From positions 2,914,001-2,978,000 of the forward strand of contig NZ_CP026514.1 of the NCBI RefSeq assembly GCF_002953935.1: 64,000 nt of DNA, in the 5' to 3' direction. A program made the position numbers and the translations under genes. Source of the DNA: Arthrobacter sp. PGP41. GTDB taxonomy: Bacteria; Actinomycetota; Actinomycetes; Actinomycetales; Micrococcaceae. Below the pieces are notes generated by a model. The model saw nothing but the letters and a program-made list of their open reading frames with translations. It was not told the origin of the DNA and made no database searches. Within the stretch, counting starts at the first letter, position 1, and every line of letters begins with the position of its first letter. Below are positions 17,697 to 26,418 of this stretch, one piece after another.

Positions 17697-18676
17697 CAGG
17701 ACTCCTTCAGCCAGCCGGCCAGTTCGGCGGCCCAGTAGGTCAGGACCATGTGGGCGCCGGCGCGGCGGATGCCCAGTACCGATTCGGTGATGGCGGCGCG
17801 CCGGTCGATCCAGCCGTTGGCGGCCGCGGCCTCGATCATCGCGTACTCTCCGGAGATCTGGTAGGCGGCCACCGGCACCGGACTCATGGCGGCGACGTCT
17901 GCGACGATGTCCAGGTAGCTCATGGCGGGCTTGACCATGACGACGTCGGCACCCTCGGCGAGGTCCAGTTCCACTTCGCGCAGGGCCTCGGTGCGGTTGC
18001 CGGCGTCCATCTGGTAGGTCCGCCTGTCACCCTTCAGCTGGGAATCAACGGCTTCGCGGAACGGGCCGTAGAACGCCGACGCGTACTTGGCTGCGTAGGC
18101 GATGACGGAGGTGTTGGTGTGCCCGGCCTGGTCAAGGGCGGACCGGATCGCGGCAACCTGGCCGTCCATCATTCCGGAGGGCCCCAGCATGTGGGCGCCG
18201 GCGTCTGCCTGGGCCACGGCCATCCGTGCATAGATCCCAACCGTGCGGTCGTTGTCCACGTAGCCGTCGGCGTCGAGCACTCCGCAGTGCCCGTGGTCCG
18301 TGAACTCGTCCAGGCACACATCGCTCATGACCACCAGGCTGTCCCCGACCTCGGCACGCACGTCCCGGATGGCCTTGTTCAGCACCCCGTCCGGGTCAAG
18401 CGATGCCGTTCCCTCGGCGTCGCGGGTTTCCGGGATGCCGAACAGCATGATTCCGCCGAGCCCCAACTCCACGGCCTCCGCCGCGGCGCGCTTCAGGGTG
18501 TCGGTGGTGTGCTGGACAACCCCGGGCATGGAGGTGATCGGGTTGGGTTCGGCCAGGCCTTCCCGGATGAAGGCCGGAAGAATCAACTCGGCGGGGGCCA
18601 GGCGGGTTTCGGCGGTAAGCCGGCGCATGGCCGGCGTGGTGCGGAGGCGGCGGGGGCGGTCGCTGGGAAAAGTCAT
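17696..18676 (-). CDS. hemB: Delta-aminolevulinic acid dehydratase (porphobilinogen synthase)
   Basis: Condenses two 5-aminolevulinates to porphobilinogen. 326 residues. The Schiff-base lysines are in [15 protein letters not shown] and [12 protein letters not shown]. The metal-site loop reads [16 protein letters not shown]121 and C131 are present, but the middle zinc cysteine is D123, so the site lies between the Zn type (three Cys) and the Mg type (Asp/Ala). It is 60 bp downstream of hemD and translationally coupled to the LLM gene. Confidence 0.97.
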   Translation of the reverse strand: MTFPSDRPRRLRTTPAMRRLTAETRLAPAELILPAFIREGLAEPNPITSMPGVVQHTTDTLKRAAAEAVELGLGGIMLFGIPETRDAEGTASLDPDGVLNKAIRDVRAEVGDSLVVMSDVCLDEFTDHGHCGVLDADGYVDNDRTVGIYARMAVAQADAGAHMLGPSGMMDGQVAAIRSALDQAGHTNTSVIAYAAKYASAFYGPFREAVDSQLKGDRRTYQMDAGNRTEALREVELDLAEGADVVMVKPAMSYLDIVADVAAMSPVPVAAYQISGEYAMIEAAAANGWIDRRAAITESVLGIRRAGAHMVLTYWAAELAGWLKES

Positions 18677-18736
18677 GATCCTGTCCTTTGGCTTTGGTTC
18701 AAGCGGTAGTGGGTGTCCGTGGTGGGCATCCCCGGG

Positions 18737-19606
18737 TCAGGGCGGCTTCCCGCCTGCGTCTTGTTCCGGCTGGAGGGCTGCCGCCACGGCAGCAACAAGC
18801 CCGGCCGGCGTAGGCCGGGCCGCCGTGGCAGCCACCGGCAAGCCAAGCGCGGAAGCCTGGTCCGCCGTCGGCCGTCCGATCGCCACGAAACGGCAGCGGC
18901 CCAGGGGAAACAGCTCATGGAAGCGCCGCGCGGCGCTGGGCGAAGCGGCGATCACGGCGTCGATGCGTCCCGCGGCGAGTTCGGCGGCGGCGGTTGCAGG
19001 GGTCAACAAGGCGTACGACGGCGGCTGATTCTCCCCTGCTCCGTCCTCCGCCGGGATGGCGAGCCTGCGCTCCGCTGCCGCCGGGTAGTCCACCGTGCGG
19101 TAGGCCATGACGGCGGTGACGCTGCCGCCGGCCCCTGAAAGTCCCTCCGCCAGGCGCGGCGACGCGATGTCCGCCTGCGGCAGCAGGACCTTGCCGCCCC
19201 CGTCCGGCCACACGGACAGCAGGCCGGCGGCGGACTGATCCTCCTCCGGCGCCAGGGCCACAGCAACGCCATGAGCCTCCAGGAGCCTGCGGGTCGCAGC
19301 GCCCACGGCTGCGATGCGGGTGGCAGCCGGGATCCAGCGGGCCAGCGCCAGGCCGCGTTCGGCGGCCTTGGCAGCGAGCACATGGACCGTGGTGGCGCTG
19401 CTGACTACCAGCCAGTCGAAGGCCCCGGCGGCCAGGGCATCGCAGGCAACGTCAAGGGAATGCTGGTCCGGAGCCCGTTCGAAGTCGATCAAGGGCAGCA
19501 GCAATGCGTCGGCTCCAGCCTTCCGCAGCGCCTCCACGAGGGGCAGCGAGCGCTCCGGGCTGCGGGTGATGAGTACCCGCGCCCCCGCCAACGGTGCCTT
19601 GGGCAT
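18737..19606 (-). CDS. hemD: Uroporphyrinogen-III synthase
   Basis: Closes and inverts ring D of hydroxymethylbilane to give uroporphyrinogen III. 289 residues. Family conservation is low, but ARVLITRSPERSLPLVEALR at the N-terminus, FDWLVVSSATTVHVLA in the middle and IDAVIAASPSAARRFHELFP near the C-terminus match it, as does its place 8 bp after hemC and before hemB. No methyltransferase domain is fused, unlike some HemD/CobA proteins. Confidence 0.9.
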   Translation of the reverse strand: MPKAPLAGARVLITRSPERSLPLVEALRKAGADALLLPLIDFERAPDQHSLDVACDALAAGAFDWLVVSSATTVHVLAAKAAERGLALARWIPAATRIAAVGAATRRLLEAHGVAVALAPEEDQSAAGLLSVWPDGGGKVLLPQADIASPRLAEGLSGAGGSVTAVMAYRTVDYPAAAERRLAIPAEDGAGENQPPSYALLTPATAAAELAAGRIDAVIAASPSAARRFHELFPLGRCRFVAIGRPTADQASALGLPVAATAARPTPAGLVAAVAAALQPEQDAGGKPP

Positions 19607-19614
19607 GGCCGGGA

Positions 19615-20613
19615 TCAGGAAGCCTGGAGGTCCGCTATGTCAGCGGCGCCGGCGGCCAGGAGTGCCTCGGCGAGTTCGATGCCGAGCAGTGTGGCACCCA
19701 CCTCTGTCAGTCCGTCGGTGGCGCGCTTGTCCCGGACGGAGGCGGTGCCGTCCACGGCACACACCACTGCCTCCAGGTGGAGCAGGCTGCCCTTGCGGTA
19801 GGCGTAGGCGCCGACGGGCGCCGCGCATCCGGCCTCGAGCCGTGCGAGCAGGGCCCGTTCAGCAGTGACGGCCAGCCTGGTATCCGGATCATCCAGCGCG
19901 GCCAGCGCCTGCGCCAGGACTTCCTTCGAACCTTCCGTGGAGCCGGGCCTCGGCGGAGCGTCCGCAGTGCGGCACTCGATGGCGAGCGAGCCCTGGCCCG
20001 CAGCGGGCAGCATGACGTCCGTTTCGAGGAACTCGCTGACCGTATCCAGGCGGCTGATGCGTTCCAGGCCTGCGGCTGCGAGAACCACGGCGTCCAGGTC
20101 GCAGGACTTGCCCGGAACCACGTCGCTGACGGTGTTGCCCGGCAACCCGGGAACCCGCCCCAGGCGGGTGTCCACGTTGCCGCGGATGTCCACGATCTCC
20201 AGGTCCGGGCGGGCGGTGCGGAGCTGGGCTGCGCGCCGCGGCGAACCGGTACCCACCCTGGCGCCGGCGGGGAGGTCGGCCAGTTTCAGCCCGTCGCGGG
20301 CACACAGGACGTCGCGGACATCGACGCGCCGCGGGGTGGCCGCGAGGCTGAGCCCCACTGCCGCTCCGGTGGGCAGGTCCTTGAGCGAGTGGATCGCGAC
20401 GTCGCATTCGTTCCGCAGGAGCGCATCACGCAGGGCGGCAACGAAGACGCCGGTGCCTCCCATCTGCGAGAGCGAGCCGGTGAGGACGTCGCCGTCGGTC
20501 CTGATGTGGACGAGTTCCACCGGAAAGCCTCCAACGGCGGCAAGCTGGTCCGCCGTCTGCTGCGTCTGGGTGAGCGCCAGCTTGCTGGCACGGGTGCCGA
20601 TGCGGACCGTCAC
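19615..20613 (-). CDS. hemC: Hydroxymethylbilane synthase (porphobilinogen deaminase)
   Basis: Polymerises four porphobilinogens into hydroxymethylbilane. 332 residues. RIGTRASKLALTQTQQ is the N-terminal signature, IHSLKDLPT holds the catalytic Asp-region, GTGSPRRAAQL binds substrate, and C263 in RLEAGCAAPVGAY carries the dipyrromethane cofactor. The GTG start overlaps the cpfC stop by 4 bp (GTGA), and hemD follows 8 bp after the stop. Confidence 0.97.
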   Translation of the reverse strand: MTVRIGTRASKLALTQTQQTADQLAAVGGFPVELVHIRTDGDVLTGSLSQMGGTGVFVAALRDALLRNECDVAIHSLKDLPTGAAVGLSLAATPRRVDVRDVLCARDGLKLADLPAGARVGTGSPRRAAQLRTARPDLEIVDIRGNVDTRLGRVPGLPGNTVSDVVPGKSCDLDAVVLAAAGLERISRLDTVSEFLETDVMLPAAGQGSLAIECRTADAPPRPGSTEGSKEVLAQALAALDDPDTRLAVTAERALLARLEAGCAAPVGAYAYRKGSLLHLEAVVCAVDGTASVRDKRATDGLTEVGATLLGIELAEALLAAGAADIADLQAS

Positions 20614-21878
20614 TGCTGCGGCGCTCCCCCGGAAGAGGCCGGCTGCCCCGCCCCGGCTTCGCCGGGATAGGGGTCGTGCCCCGTGCCAACGGTGGTGTCT
20701 GCTCCGGCGATGGTGGGCTTCTCGCCACGGAAGTTCGCGCAGCAGCCCGGCCGGCAGACGTCGTACCAGGGGCCCAGCTCCGTTACGGCCGGACGGTCGC
20801 TGATGTTGTTCGCCACGGTGCGTTCGGAGACCAGGTCCACCAGGCCGCTGACGAATTTGCGGTGCGTGCCCGGCGTGGGGACGCGGGTAGCGGCAAGTCC
20901 AAGGTTGGCGCAGGTTTCCAGGGCTTCGGTGTCAAGGTCCCAGACAACTTCCATGTGGTCGCTGACGAACCCCAGCGGCACGATGACGATGCCCTTGACG
21001 CCCTGGCCGGCCAGTTCCTCGATGGCGTCGTTGATGTCAGGCTCAAGCCATGGCACGTGCGGGGCGCCGGATCGTGACTGGTACACCAGGGACCAGGGGG
21101 CGGCCAGGCCCGATTCCTCTTCCACACGCCGGACGACTGCAGCCGCGGTGGCAAGGTGCTGGGCCACGTAGGCTGAGCCTTCCTCGAACTCGCGGGGTTC
21201 TCCTTCGGACCGGCCTGCCGCTTCCGCGTCCCGGGTGGGAATGGAGTGGGTGGCGAACAGGATCTGGACGGGCGCATCGGGAGTGCCGGCCGCGGCGAGC
21301 TTTTCCCGGACGTCGGCGAGGCCTTCAGCGGTGCCCTCAATGAAGGGCTCCACGAAGCCGGGGTGATCGAAGTACTGGCGCACCTTGTCCACTTCCAGCC
21401 GGCCGTCCAGGCCGGTTTCCGTCAGGGCCATGCCGATGTCCTCGCGGTACTGGCGGCAGCTGGAGTAACAGGAGTAGGCACTCGTGGTGATCATCAGCAG
21501 GCGGCGGTGGCCGGCGTCGTACGCGTCCTGCAGGGCCTGGGCGATGTACGGCGCCCAGTTGCGGTTGCCCCACAGGACGGGCAGGTCGATCCCCCGGGCG
21601 GCGAGTTCCACCTCCAGGGCAGCCTTGAGCTCGCGGTTCTGCTGGTTGATGGGACTGATGCCGCCGTTGGCGCGGTAGTGGTGCGAGACCTCTTCCAGCC
21701 GCTCGTCCGGGATGCCACGGCCGCGGGTGACGTTGCGGAGGAACGGGATGACGTCCTCCTGGCCTTCCGGCCCGCCGAAGGAGGCGAGGAGCACGGCGTC
21801 GTAGTTCTTCGGCGCCATCCGTCCGGCTTCGGTGACCGGATTGACGGCGGCGGCGCTGCTGGAAACTGGCAGGTTCAC
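20610..21878 (-). CDS. cpfC: Coproporphyrin ferrochelatase
   Basis: Inserts Fe(II) into coproporphyrin III in the coproporphyrin-dependent pathway of Gram-positives (formerly hemH). 422 residues. DAVLLASFGGPEGQEDVIPF at the N-terminus, TSAYSCYSSCRQYREDIG, LFATHSIPTRDAE (catalytic His) and GFVSDHMEVVWDLD identify the family. The cysteine in YSSCRQY together with the CRPGCC cluster near the C-terminus fits the [2Fe-2S] cluster of actinobacterial ferrochelatases. A disordered Gly/Pro tail follows. The GTG start overlaps the hemQ stop (GTGA). Confidence 0.95.
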   Translation of the reverse strand: MNLPVSSSAAAVNPVTEAGRMAPKNYDAVLLASFGGPEGQEDVIPFLRNVTRGRGIPDERLEEVSHHYRANGGISPINQQNRELKAALEVELAARGIDLPVLWGNRNWAPYIAQALQDAYDAGHRRLLMITTSAYSCYSSCRQYREDIGMALTETGLDGRLEVDKVRQYFDHPGFVEPFIEGTAEGLADVREKLAAAGTPDAPVQILFATHSIPTRDAEAAGRSEGEPREFEEGSAYVAQHLATAAAVVRRVEEESGLAAPWSLVYQSRSGAPHVPWLEPDINDAIEELAGQGVKGIVIVPLGFVSDHMEVVWDLDTEALETCANLGLAATRVPTPGTHRKFVSGLVDLVSERTVANNISDRPAVTELGPWYDVCRPGCCANFRGEKPTIAGADTTVGTGHDPYPGEAGAGQPASSGGAPQQ

Positions 21879-22576
21879 GCGAGGACCTCCGCCACTTCGG
21901 CCGGGGAAATCCGGCGTCCGGTGTAGAACGGGACTTCCTCACGGACGTGGTTGCGGGCCTCGGTGTTGCGCAGGTGGCGCATCAGGTCCACCAGGTCCAC
22001 CAGCTCCGGGGCCTCAAGTCCCAGGATCCATTCCCAGTCGCCCAGGGCGAACGAAGAAACGGTGTTGGAGATGACCTGGGGGAACTCCCGGCCCAGGAGG
22101 CCGTGTTCGCGAAGCATGGCGCCCCGCTCTTCCTCGGGCAGGATGTACCACTCGTAGGACCGGACGAACGGGTAGACGCACAGCCACTCCGCGGGAGCCA
22201 CGCCGCGGGAGAACGCCGGGGTGTGGTTCTTGGCAAACTCGGCCTCGCGGTGCACGCCCATGGCGGACCATACAATCTCGGTGCCGGCGAACAGGCTGCA
22301 GCGGCGGATGTCCCGGATGGCCTGCTGCAGGGCTTCCGGTTTGGGGCCGTGGAGCCACACCATGACGTCGGCGTCAGCCCGCATGGCGGAGACGTCGTAG
22401 CTTCCGCGGTGGGTCACCCCGGCCTGTGCAAGCCGGTCCAGGAGGGTCTCGAAGTCAGCGGCGGCGTCGGCGCTGCGGATCAGGTGTTCGGAGCGCTTGA
22501 ATACCGTCCAGAGGGTGAAAAACTGCTCGGCTGATTCTTCGGTTTTAGTGACAGATTCGGCAGAAGTGTGGCTCAT
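21875..22576 (-). CDS. hemQ: Coproheme decarboxylase
   Basis: Peroxide-dependent oxidative decarboxylation of coproheme to haem b, the last step of the coproporphyrin route (also chdC). 233 residues from ATG 22576. Counting from this Met puts H118 (KNHTP), Y135 (VCVYPFVRSYEWY) and H158 (REHGL) at the positions I recall for the catalytic His, catalytic Tyr and axial His of Corynebacterium diphtheriae ChdC, which supports the start. A longer frame to 22618 is possible but lacks support; GGAGG lies 13 nt before ATG 22576. Coupled to cpfC by a 4-bp overlap. Confidence 0.95.
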   Translation of the reverse strand: MSHTSAESVTKTEESAEQFFTLWTVFKRSEHLIRSADAAADFETLLDRLAQAGVTHRGSYDVSAMRADADVMVWLHGPKPEALQQAIRDIRRCSLFAGTEIVWSAMGVHREAEFAKNHTPAFSRGVAPAEWLCVYPFVRSYEWYILPEEERGAMLREHGLLGREFPQVISNTVSSFALGDWEWILGLEAPELVDLVDLMRHLRNTEARNHVREEVPFYTGRRISPAEVAEVLA

Positions 22577-22691
22577 GGTTACAAGTTTGCCTCCTTCTGC
22601 CCACCAAGGCGAAACCAACGACTTCTACAGGCGGTAGAAGTGGTTAATGTCACAGTCCGCCCGGGGCCGCGTGCGGCATCGCCGGTTCCGG

Positions 22692-23594
22692 CTACGGCTT
22701 CCGCATCCGGAAGTAGGCTGCACCGGCCGCGGCAGCAAGGCCCACCAGGCCAACACCGAGCCCGATCATCACGGCTTCCAGTTCCGGCTGCGGCCTGACG
22801 ATGGCGCCAGCGCTCTGCGCTGCACTGCGGGGAACGCCCGCGGCCTGCGGAACAGGGCCTCCGGCTTCCTGCGCTGCGGCGGCGGCAGCATGCGTAGCGG
22901 CCGCGGGAACTGGCGCTTCGGGTCCGGCCGCGGGTTCCCCTCCGGGCCCGGGCTGGCCGGCCCCGCCTTCGCCGGCCGGCAGTTCAATTCCGGACGGGTT
23001 TCCGCCGGCCGTCCCTGCCGCAGCGCCGTTCAGCTGTCCGCCGGGTTCCGACGCCGGCACGGGCACGGGCACCGCGCCGGAAGGCGCGCCCTGGGCGGCG
23101 GTTTCCGGGATGGGGGCGGCAGGTGCCGCGGCTCCGGGAAGTTGCTGGGCCTGGAGGTCCGGCGATGGCGAGGATGGGACCGGAACGGTTGCCGCCGGAG
23201 CCGTCGCGGCAGGGAGAAGCGGAACGTCCGACGGCGTCGGGAAGGGTATCGACGGCAAAGGTGTCGCAAGTGCCACGGAACCGGTGGCGGGAGCCGTGGT
23301 CACGGCCGGCGCCAGGGAAGTACTGACCGCCGGAAGAAGCGCCGTGGGGACTGACAGTATCGACGGGGCGGCTGCCTGCCGCGCTTCCTTCCCGCCCCGG
23401 TTCCGGCCGGGAGCGTTTTGGCCCGCGGCGGCGGCATCGCCGCCGGGCTGCGGAATGCCCTCATCACCTTGGGACGCGGGAACGCCTGTTGTAAGGACCA
23501 GTACCGCTCCGACTGCCGCAGCCGCAGTGCCGCGCCGGAGTCCCCCATGGATACCGGTCCGGGACGTGAAAAGTTCGGACCTGTTGTAAACCAT
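22692..23594 (-). CDS. Uncharacterised Ala/Pro-rich secreted, C-terminally membrane-anchored protein
   Basis: About 300 residues, not recognised as a known family. An N-terminal Arg-rich start and hydrophobic stretch (TAAAAVGAVLVLTTGVPAS) look like a signal peptide. The middle ~220 residues are low-complexity Ala/Pro/Gly/Val and probably disordered. The C-terminus has one hydrophobic helix (VMIGLGVGLVGLAAAAGAAY) and a short basic tail (FRMRKP), giving an extracytoplasmic stalk anchored in the membrane, without an LPXTG motif. It lies between cgoX and hemQ on the same strand with gaps of about 112 and 115 bp. ATG 23594 was chosen (TAGGGT box 8 nt upstream); ATG 23600 is the alternative. Reality as a gene is supported by the signal/anchor architecture and the absence of a better frame. 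Confidence 0.7.
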   Translation of the reverse strand: MVYNRSELFTSRTGIHGGLRRGTAAAAVGAVLVLTTGVPASQGDEGIPQPGGDAAAAGQNAPGRNRGGKEARQAAAPSILSVPTALLPAVSTSLAPAVTTAPATGSVALATPLPSIPFPTPSDVPLLPAATAPAATVPVPSSPSPDLQAQQLPGAAAPAAPIPETAAQGAPSGAVPVPVPASEPGGQLNGAAAGTAGGNPSGIELPAGEGGAGQPGPGGEPAAGPEAPVPAAATHAAAAAAQEAGGPVPQAAGVPRSAAQSAGAIVRPQPELEAVMIGLGVGLVGLAAAAGAAYFRMRKP

Positions 23595-23706
23595 AGTCAT
23601 CGACCCTAGCCACATCGGAAGCGGAAAAGAAAACCGGCGAAGTACCCGGCCGCCACGCCTGGGCGGCGCCGTGATGCCCTGCTGCGCCGCTGACCAGTGG
23701 CAACAC

Positions 23707-25161
23707 CTAGCGGACCAGGCTCCGGATCTGTTCGTTCGTGTCGGAGACCACTGCGGCAAGCCCGTTGCCGGCCACCCAGCCCCCCACCACGGCCAGGTTC
23801 CCCGCCGACGCGCAGGCTGCCCGGATATCGGCTACCCGCGCTTTATGGCCTACGGCGGCGAAGGGCAGCGACCCGCGCCAGCGGACCACGTCCCAGTCCA
23901 GCAGGTTTTCCCTGGTGATGGGGGCGCCCAGCAGGGCACGGGCATCGCGCAGCGATGCTGCCAGGAGTCCTTCGTCCGTGTCAGGGCCACCGGACTGTTC
24001 CCCGGCCCCGTCCACGCGCCCGTACGAGAGCCGGACCACGTGTCGCCCCGGACCGGCGGCGTCAGCCAGCCAGTCCCACTTTCCGGTCGCGTGCGTCAGC
24101 GCCTTCGCTTCAATACCGGGAGTCTGCGGTGCCACCAGAACGCCCGTGCCGCGCGGCCGGCGGTCCAGATCATGGCTTGCCAGGACCAGCGTGACAAGTT
24201 TGACGTCCGGGCCTGCCGGCGGCCGCTTCCCTGCAAGGCCGGGCACTGCGTCTTCAAGCAGTCCGACGGCGGCCGGACCGTCCACTGCCACTACCAGCAG
24301 GCCGGCGTCGAACGTTGCCCCTGCCGACCTGACGCGCCAGCCTTCAGGGGTGCGGGTCACTGACTCGGCCGGATTGTCCAGGAGCAGCGTGACTCGCCTG
24401 CGGCGGAGGTCGGAGACCAGGGCGGAAATGAGCGTGTGCATGCCGCCCACCAGCCCCGCAACGGCGGAGCCTGCCTTGGCCGGGCCGGCAGGTGCCGGCC
24501 TGTCGCCCTGCGCGGCAGGACCAGCCCCCATGCGGCGCTGGGCGGAGACGGCGGCGGCCAGGGATCCGTGGCGCCGCAGCCCCTCACGCAGCCCGGGTGC
24601 CACCATGTCGACGTCGAGCATCCCGGGGTCCGCCGAGTGGACGCCGCCCACCACCGGCGCCACCAGCCGCTCCAGGACGCGGTTGCCCATGCGGGCCTTG
24701 ACCAGTGCGGAGACGCTGACAACGTCCTCTGTGGTCCCGACGGAAGCCGGAAGGAATTTATCGAGGGAGGCACGGAGGGTGCCGATGAGCCCCAGCGAAC
24801 GCCGGACTTCGGGATCCCACGGGTTGGCCGGAATTCCCAGCACGCCTGTCTTGGGCAACTCACGCGGGCCGTCCGGGAGCTGGACCCAGGCTCCCCCCGG
24901 GCGGGGCGGCACGATTTTGGCGGACAGGCCCAGTTCAGCGGCCAGCCCGGACACAGCGTCGGACCGGGTCGCGAAGGATTCGGCACCGCTGTCCAGGGTC
25001 AGGCCGGCAACGGTGTGGCTGCCCACGCAGCCGCCCCATTCAGCTCCGGCTTCAAGGAGCGTTACCTGGTACCCGGCGGACGCCAGCCCGCGGGCGGACA
25101 GCAGTCCTGAGATGCCGCCTCCCAGCACCAGTGCCGTCCCGGTTGCCGGCGCACTGCCCAC
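23707..25161 (-). CDS. cgoX: Coproporphyrinogen III oxidase (HemY-type, FAD-dependent)
   Basis: Six-electron oxidation of coproporphyrinogen III to coproporphyrin III; often annotated hemG/hemY protoporphyrinogen oxidase. About 484 residues. The FAD-binding N-terminus reads ALVLGGGISGLLSARGLASA followed by YQVTLLEAG, with the ADP-ribose-binding Glu. ESFATRSDAV and GGVHSADPGMLD are family stretches, and VVGGWVAGNGLAAVVSD closes the FAD site. GTG 25161 has GGAG 7 nt upstream and begins just after the hemE stop; a longer frame from ATG 25197 would overlap hemE by 32 bp. Presence of hemQ and cpfC argues for the coproporphyrin substrate. Confidence 0.93.
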   Translation of the reverse strand: MGSAPATGTALVLGGGISGLLSARGLASAGYQVTLLEAGAEWGGCVGSHTVAGLTLDSGAESFATRSDAVSGLAAELGLSAKIVPPRPGGAWVQLPDGPRELPKTGVLGIPANPWDPEVRRSLGLIGTLRASLDKFLPASVGTTEDVVSVSALVKARMGNRVLERLVAPVVGGVHSADPGMLDVDMVAPGLREGLRRHGSLAAAVSAQRRMGAGPAAQGDRPAPAGPAKAGSAVAGLVGGMHTLISALVSDLRRRRVTLLLDNPAESVTRTPEGWRVRSAGATFDAGLLVVAVDGPAAVGLLEDAVPGLAGKRPPAGPDVKLVTLVLASHDLDRRPRGTGVLVAPQTPGIEAKALTHATGKWDWLADAAGPGRHVVRLSYGRVDGAGEQSGGPDTDEGLLAASLRDARALLGAPITRENLLDWDVVRWRGSLPFAAVGHKARVADIRAACASAGNLAVVGGWVAGNGLAAVVSDTNEQIRSLVR

Positions 25162-25165
25162 TGCC

Positions 25166-26260
25166 CTACTCCGGGGAGATGGAGTGGATGAGTTCAACCA
25201 CCCGGGTGAGGACGGCCGGGTCCGTCTCCGGCGGAACTCCGTGCCCCAGGTTGACCACGTGCCCGGGAGCAGCCGCGCCCGCGGCTATGACATCGCGGAC
25301 GTGGGCCTCAAGGATTTCCCACGGAGCAGGGAGCAGGGCGGGGTCGATGTTTCCCTGCAGCGGCACTGTGCCGCCCAGCCGGCGGTTCGCCTCATCGAGC
25401 GGAAGCCGGTAGTCCACGCCCACAACATCCACACCCACGTCCCGCATTGCCACCAGGAGCTCTGACGTTCCGGTGCCGAAGTGGATCAGCGGCGCCCCGA
25501 GGTGCCGGACATGGTCCAGGGCGCGGCCCGAGGCCGGTGCCACGTACTTGGTGTAATCCGCCAGGCCCAGGGAACCGGCCCAGGAATCAAAGAGCTGGGC
25601 CGCCGAGGCACCGGCCTCAAGCTGTGCCTGCAGGAACATTCCAGAGGCGTCCGCGGCCCAGTTGGCAAGGGCGTGCCACGTTTCCGGGTCAGCGTGCATC
25701 ATGGTGCGCGGACCAAGGTGGTCGCGGGACGGCTTTCCCTCCACCATGTAGGCGGCAAGGGTAAATGGTGCACCGGCAAAGCCGATCAACGGTGTCTGGC
25801 CGAGCTCGGCCACGGTGAGGCGGACGGCTTCACGGATGGGTTCCAGCGATTCCCAGGTGAGCTGCGGCAGCGCTGCCACGTCCGCGGCAGTGCGGACCGG
25901 GGTGTCCAGGACCGGTCCCACGCCCGGAACGATATCCACTCCAACGCCGGCGAGCTTCAGGGGAATGACGATGTCGGAGAAGAAAATGCCGGCATCAACG
26001 TCATGGCGGCGGACGGGCTGGAGGGTAATCTCAGAAGCCAGTTCGGGGCGCAGGCAGGAGTCCAGCATGGCGACCCCTTCGCGGACCTTCAGGTACTCCG
26101 GCAGTGAACGTCCGGCCTGTCGCATGAACCAGACGGGACGCCGGGAGGGCTTGCCTCCGCGGTAGGCCGTGATGAGGGGTGAGTCTGCGGTGCGGCCATC
26201 CACCAGCGGGTGGTCTGCGGCGAGGGCGCCGGCAGCGGACGTGGCGGGGCTGGAAGTCAT
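25166..26260 (-). CDS. hemE: Uroporphyrinogen decarboxylase
   Basis: Decarboxylates uroporphyrinogen III to coproporphyrinogen III. 364 residues from ATG 26260; a longer frame to 26347 runs into the hemA promoter region. FMRQAGRSLPEY is the signature near the N-terminus, IIFFSDIVIPL-like text appears as GIFFSDIVIPLKLAG, then GFAGAPFTLAAYMVEG, and LQGNIDPALL near the C-terminus. It is the first gene of the leftward haem series, divergent from hemA across 158 bp. Confidence 0.96.
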   Translation of the reverse strand: MTSSPATSAAGALAADHPLVDGRTADSPLITAYRGGKPSRRPVWFMRQAGRSLPEYLKVREGVAMLDSCLRPELASEITLQPVRRHDVDAGIFFSDIVIPLKLAGVGVDIVPGVGPVLDTPVRTAADVAALPQLTWESLEPIREAVRLTVAELGQTPLIGFAGAPFTLAAYMVEGKPSRDHLGPRTMMHADPETWHALANWAADASGMFLQAQLEAGASAAQLFDSWAGSLGLADYTKYVAPASGRALDHVRHLGAPLIHFGTGTSELLVAMRDVGVDVVGVDYRLPLDEANRRLGGTVPLQGNIDPALLPAPWEILEAHVRDVIAAGAAAPGHVVNLGHGVPPETDPAVLTRVVELIHSISPE

Positions 26261-26403
26261 GCCTTTGATTGTGCCCAAAAATAGCTGCAAAAGATAACGA
26301 CAAAGTGTCATGCGGGGGCCCTGCCGCCGCGCCGTGGCAGGAATCACAGCCCGCGCTCCCGTCCGGCAGCCCGGGGAGTTGTTCTACCGAGTAACGAAAA
26401 AGC

Positions 26404-26409
26404 TATGAT
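26404..26409 (+). promoter_or_regulatory. -10 box TATGAT of hemA
   Basis: TATGAT lies 9 nt before the GTG start, with TTGTTC at 26379-26384 as a possible -35 (19-bp spacer). No Shine-Dalgarno is visible, so the mRNA would have a leader of at most about 3 nt. Confidence 0.55.
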
Positions 26410-26418
26410 TGACCTGCT

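Noticed and set aside
23738..25465. 575-residue plus-strand open frame opposite cgoX and hemE
   Set aside because: Ser/Pro/Arg-rich antisense shadow typical of high-GC DNA; the minus strand encodes complete known enzymes here.
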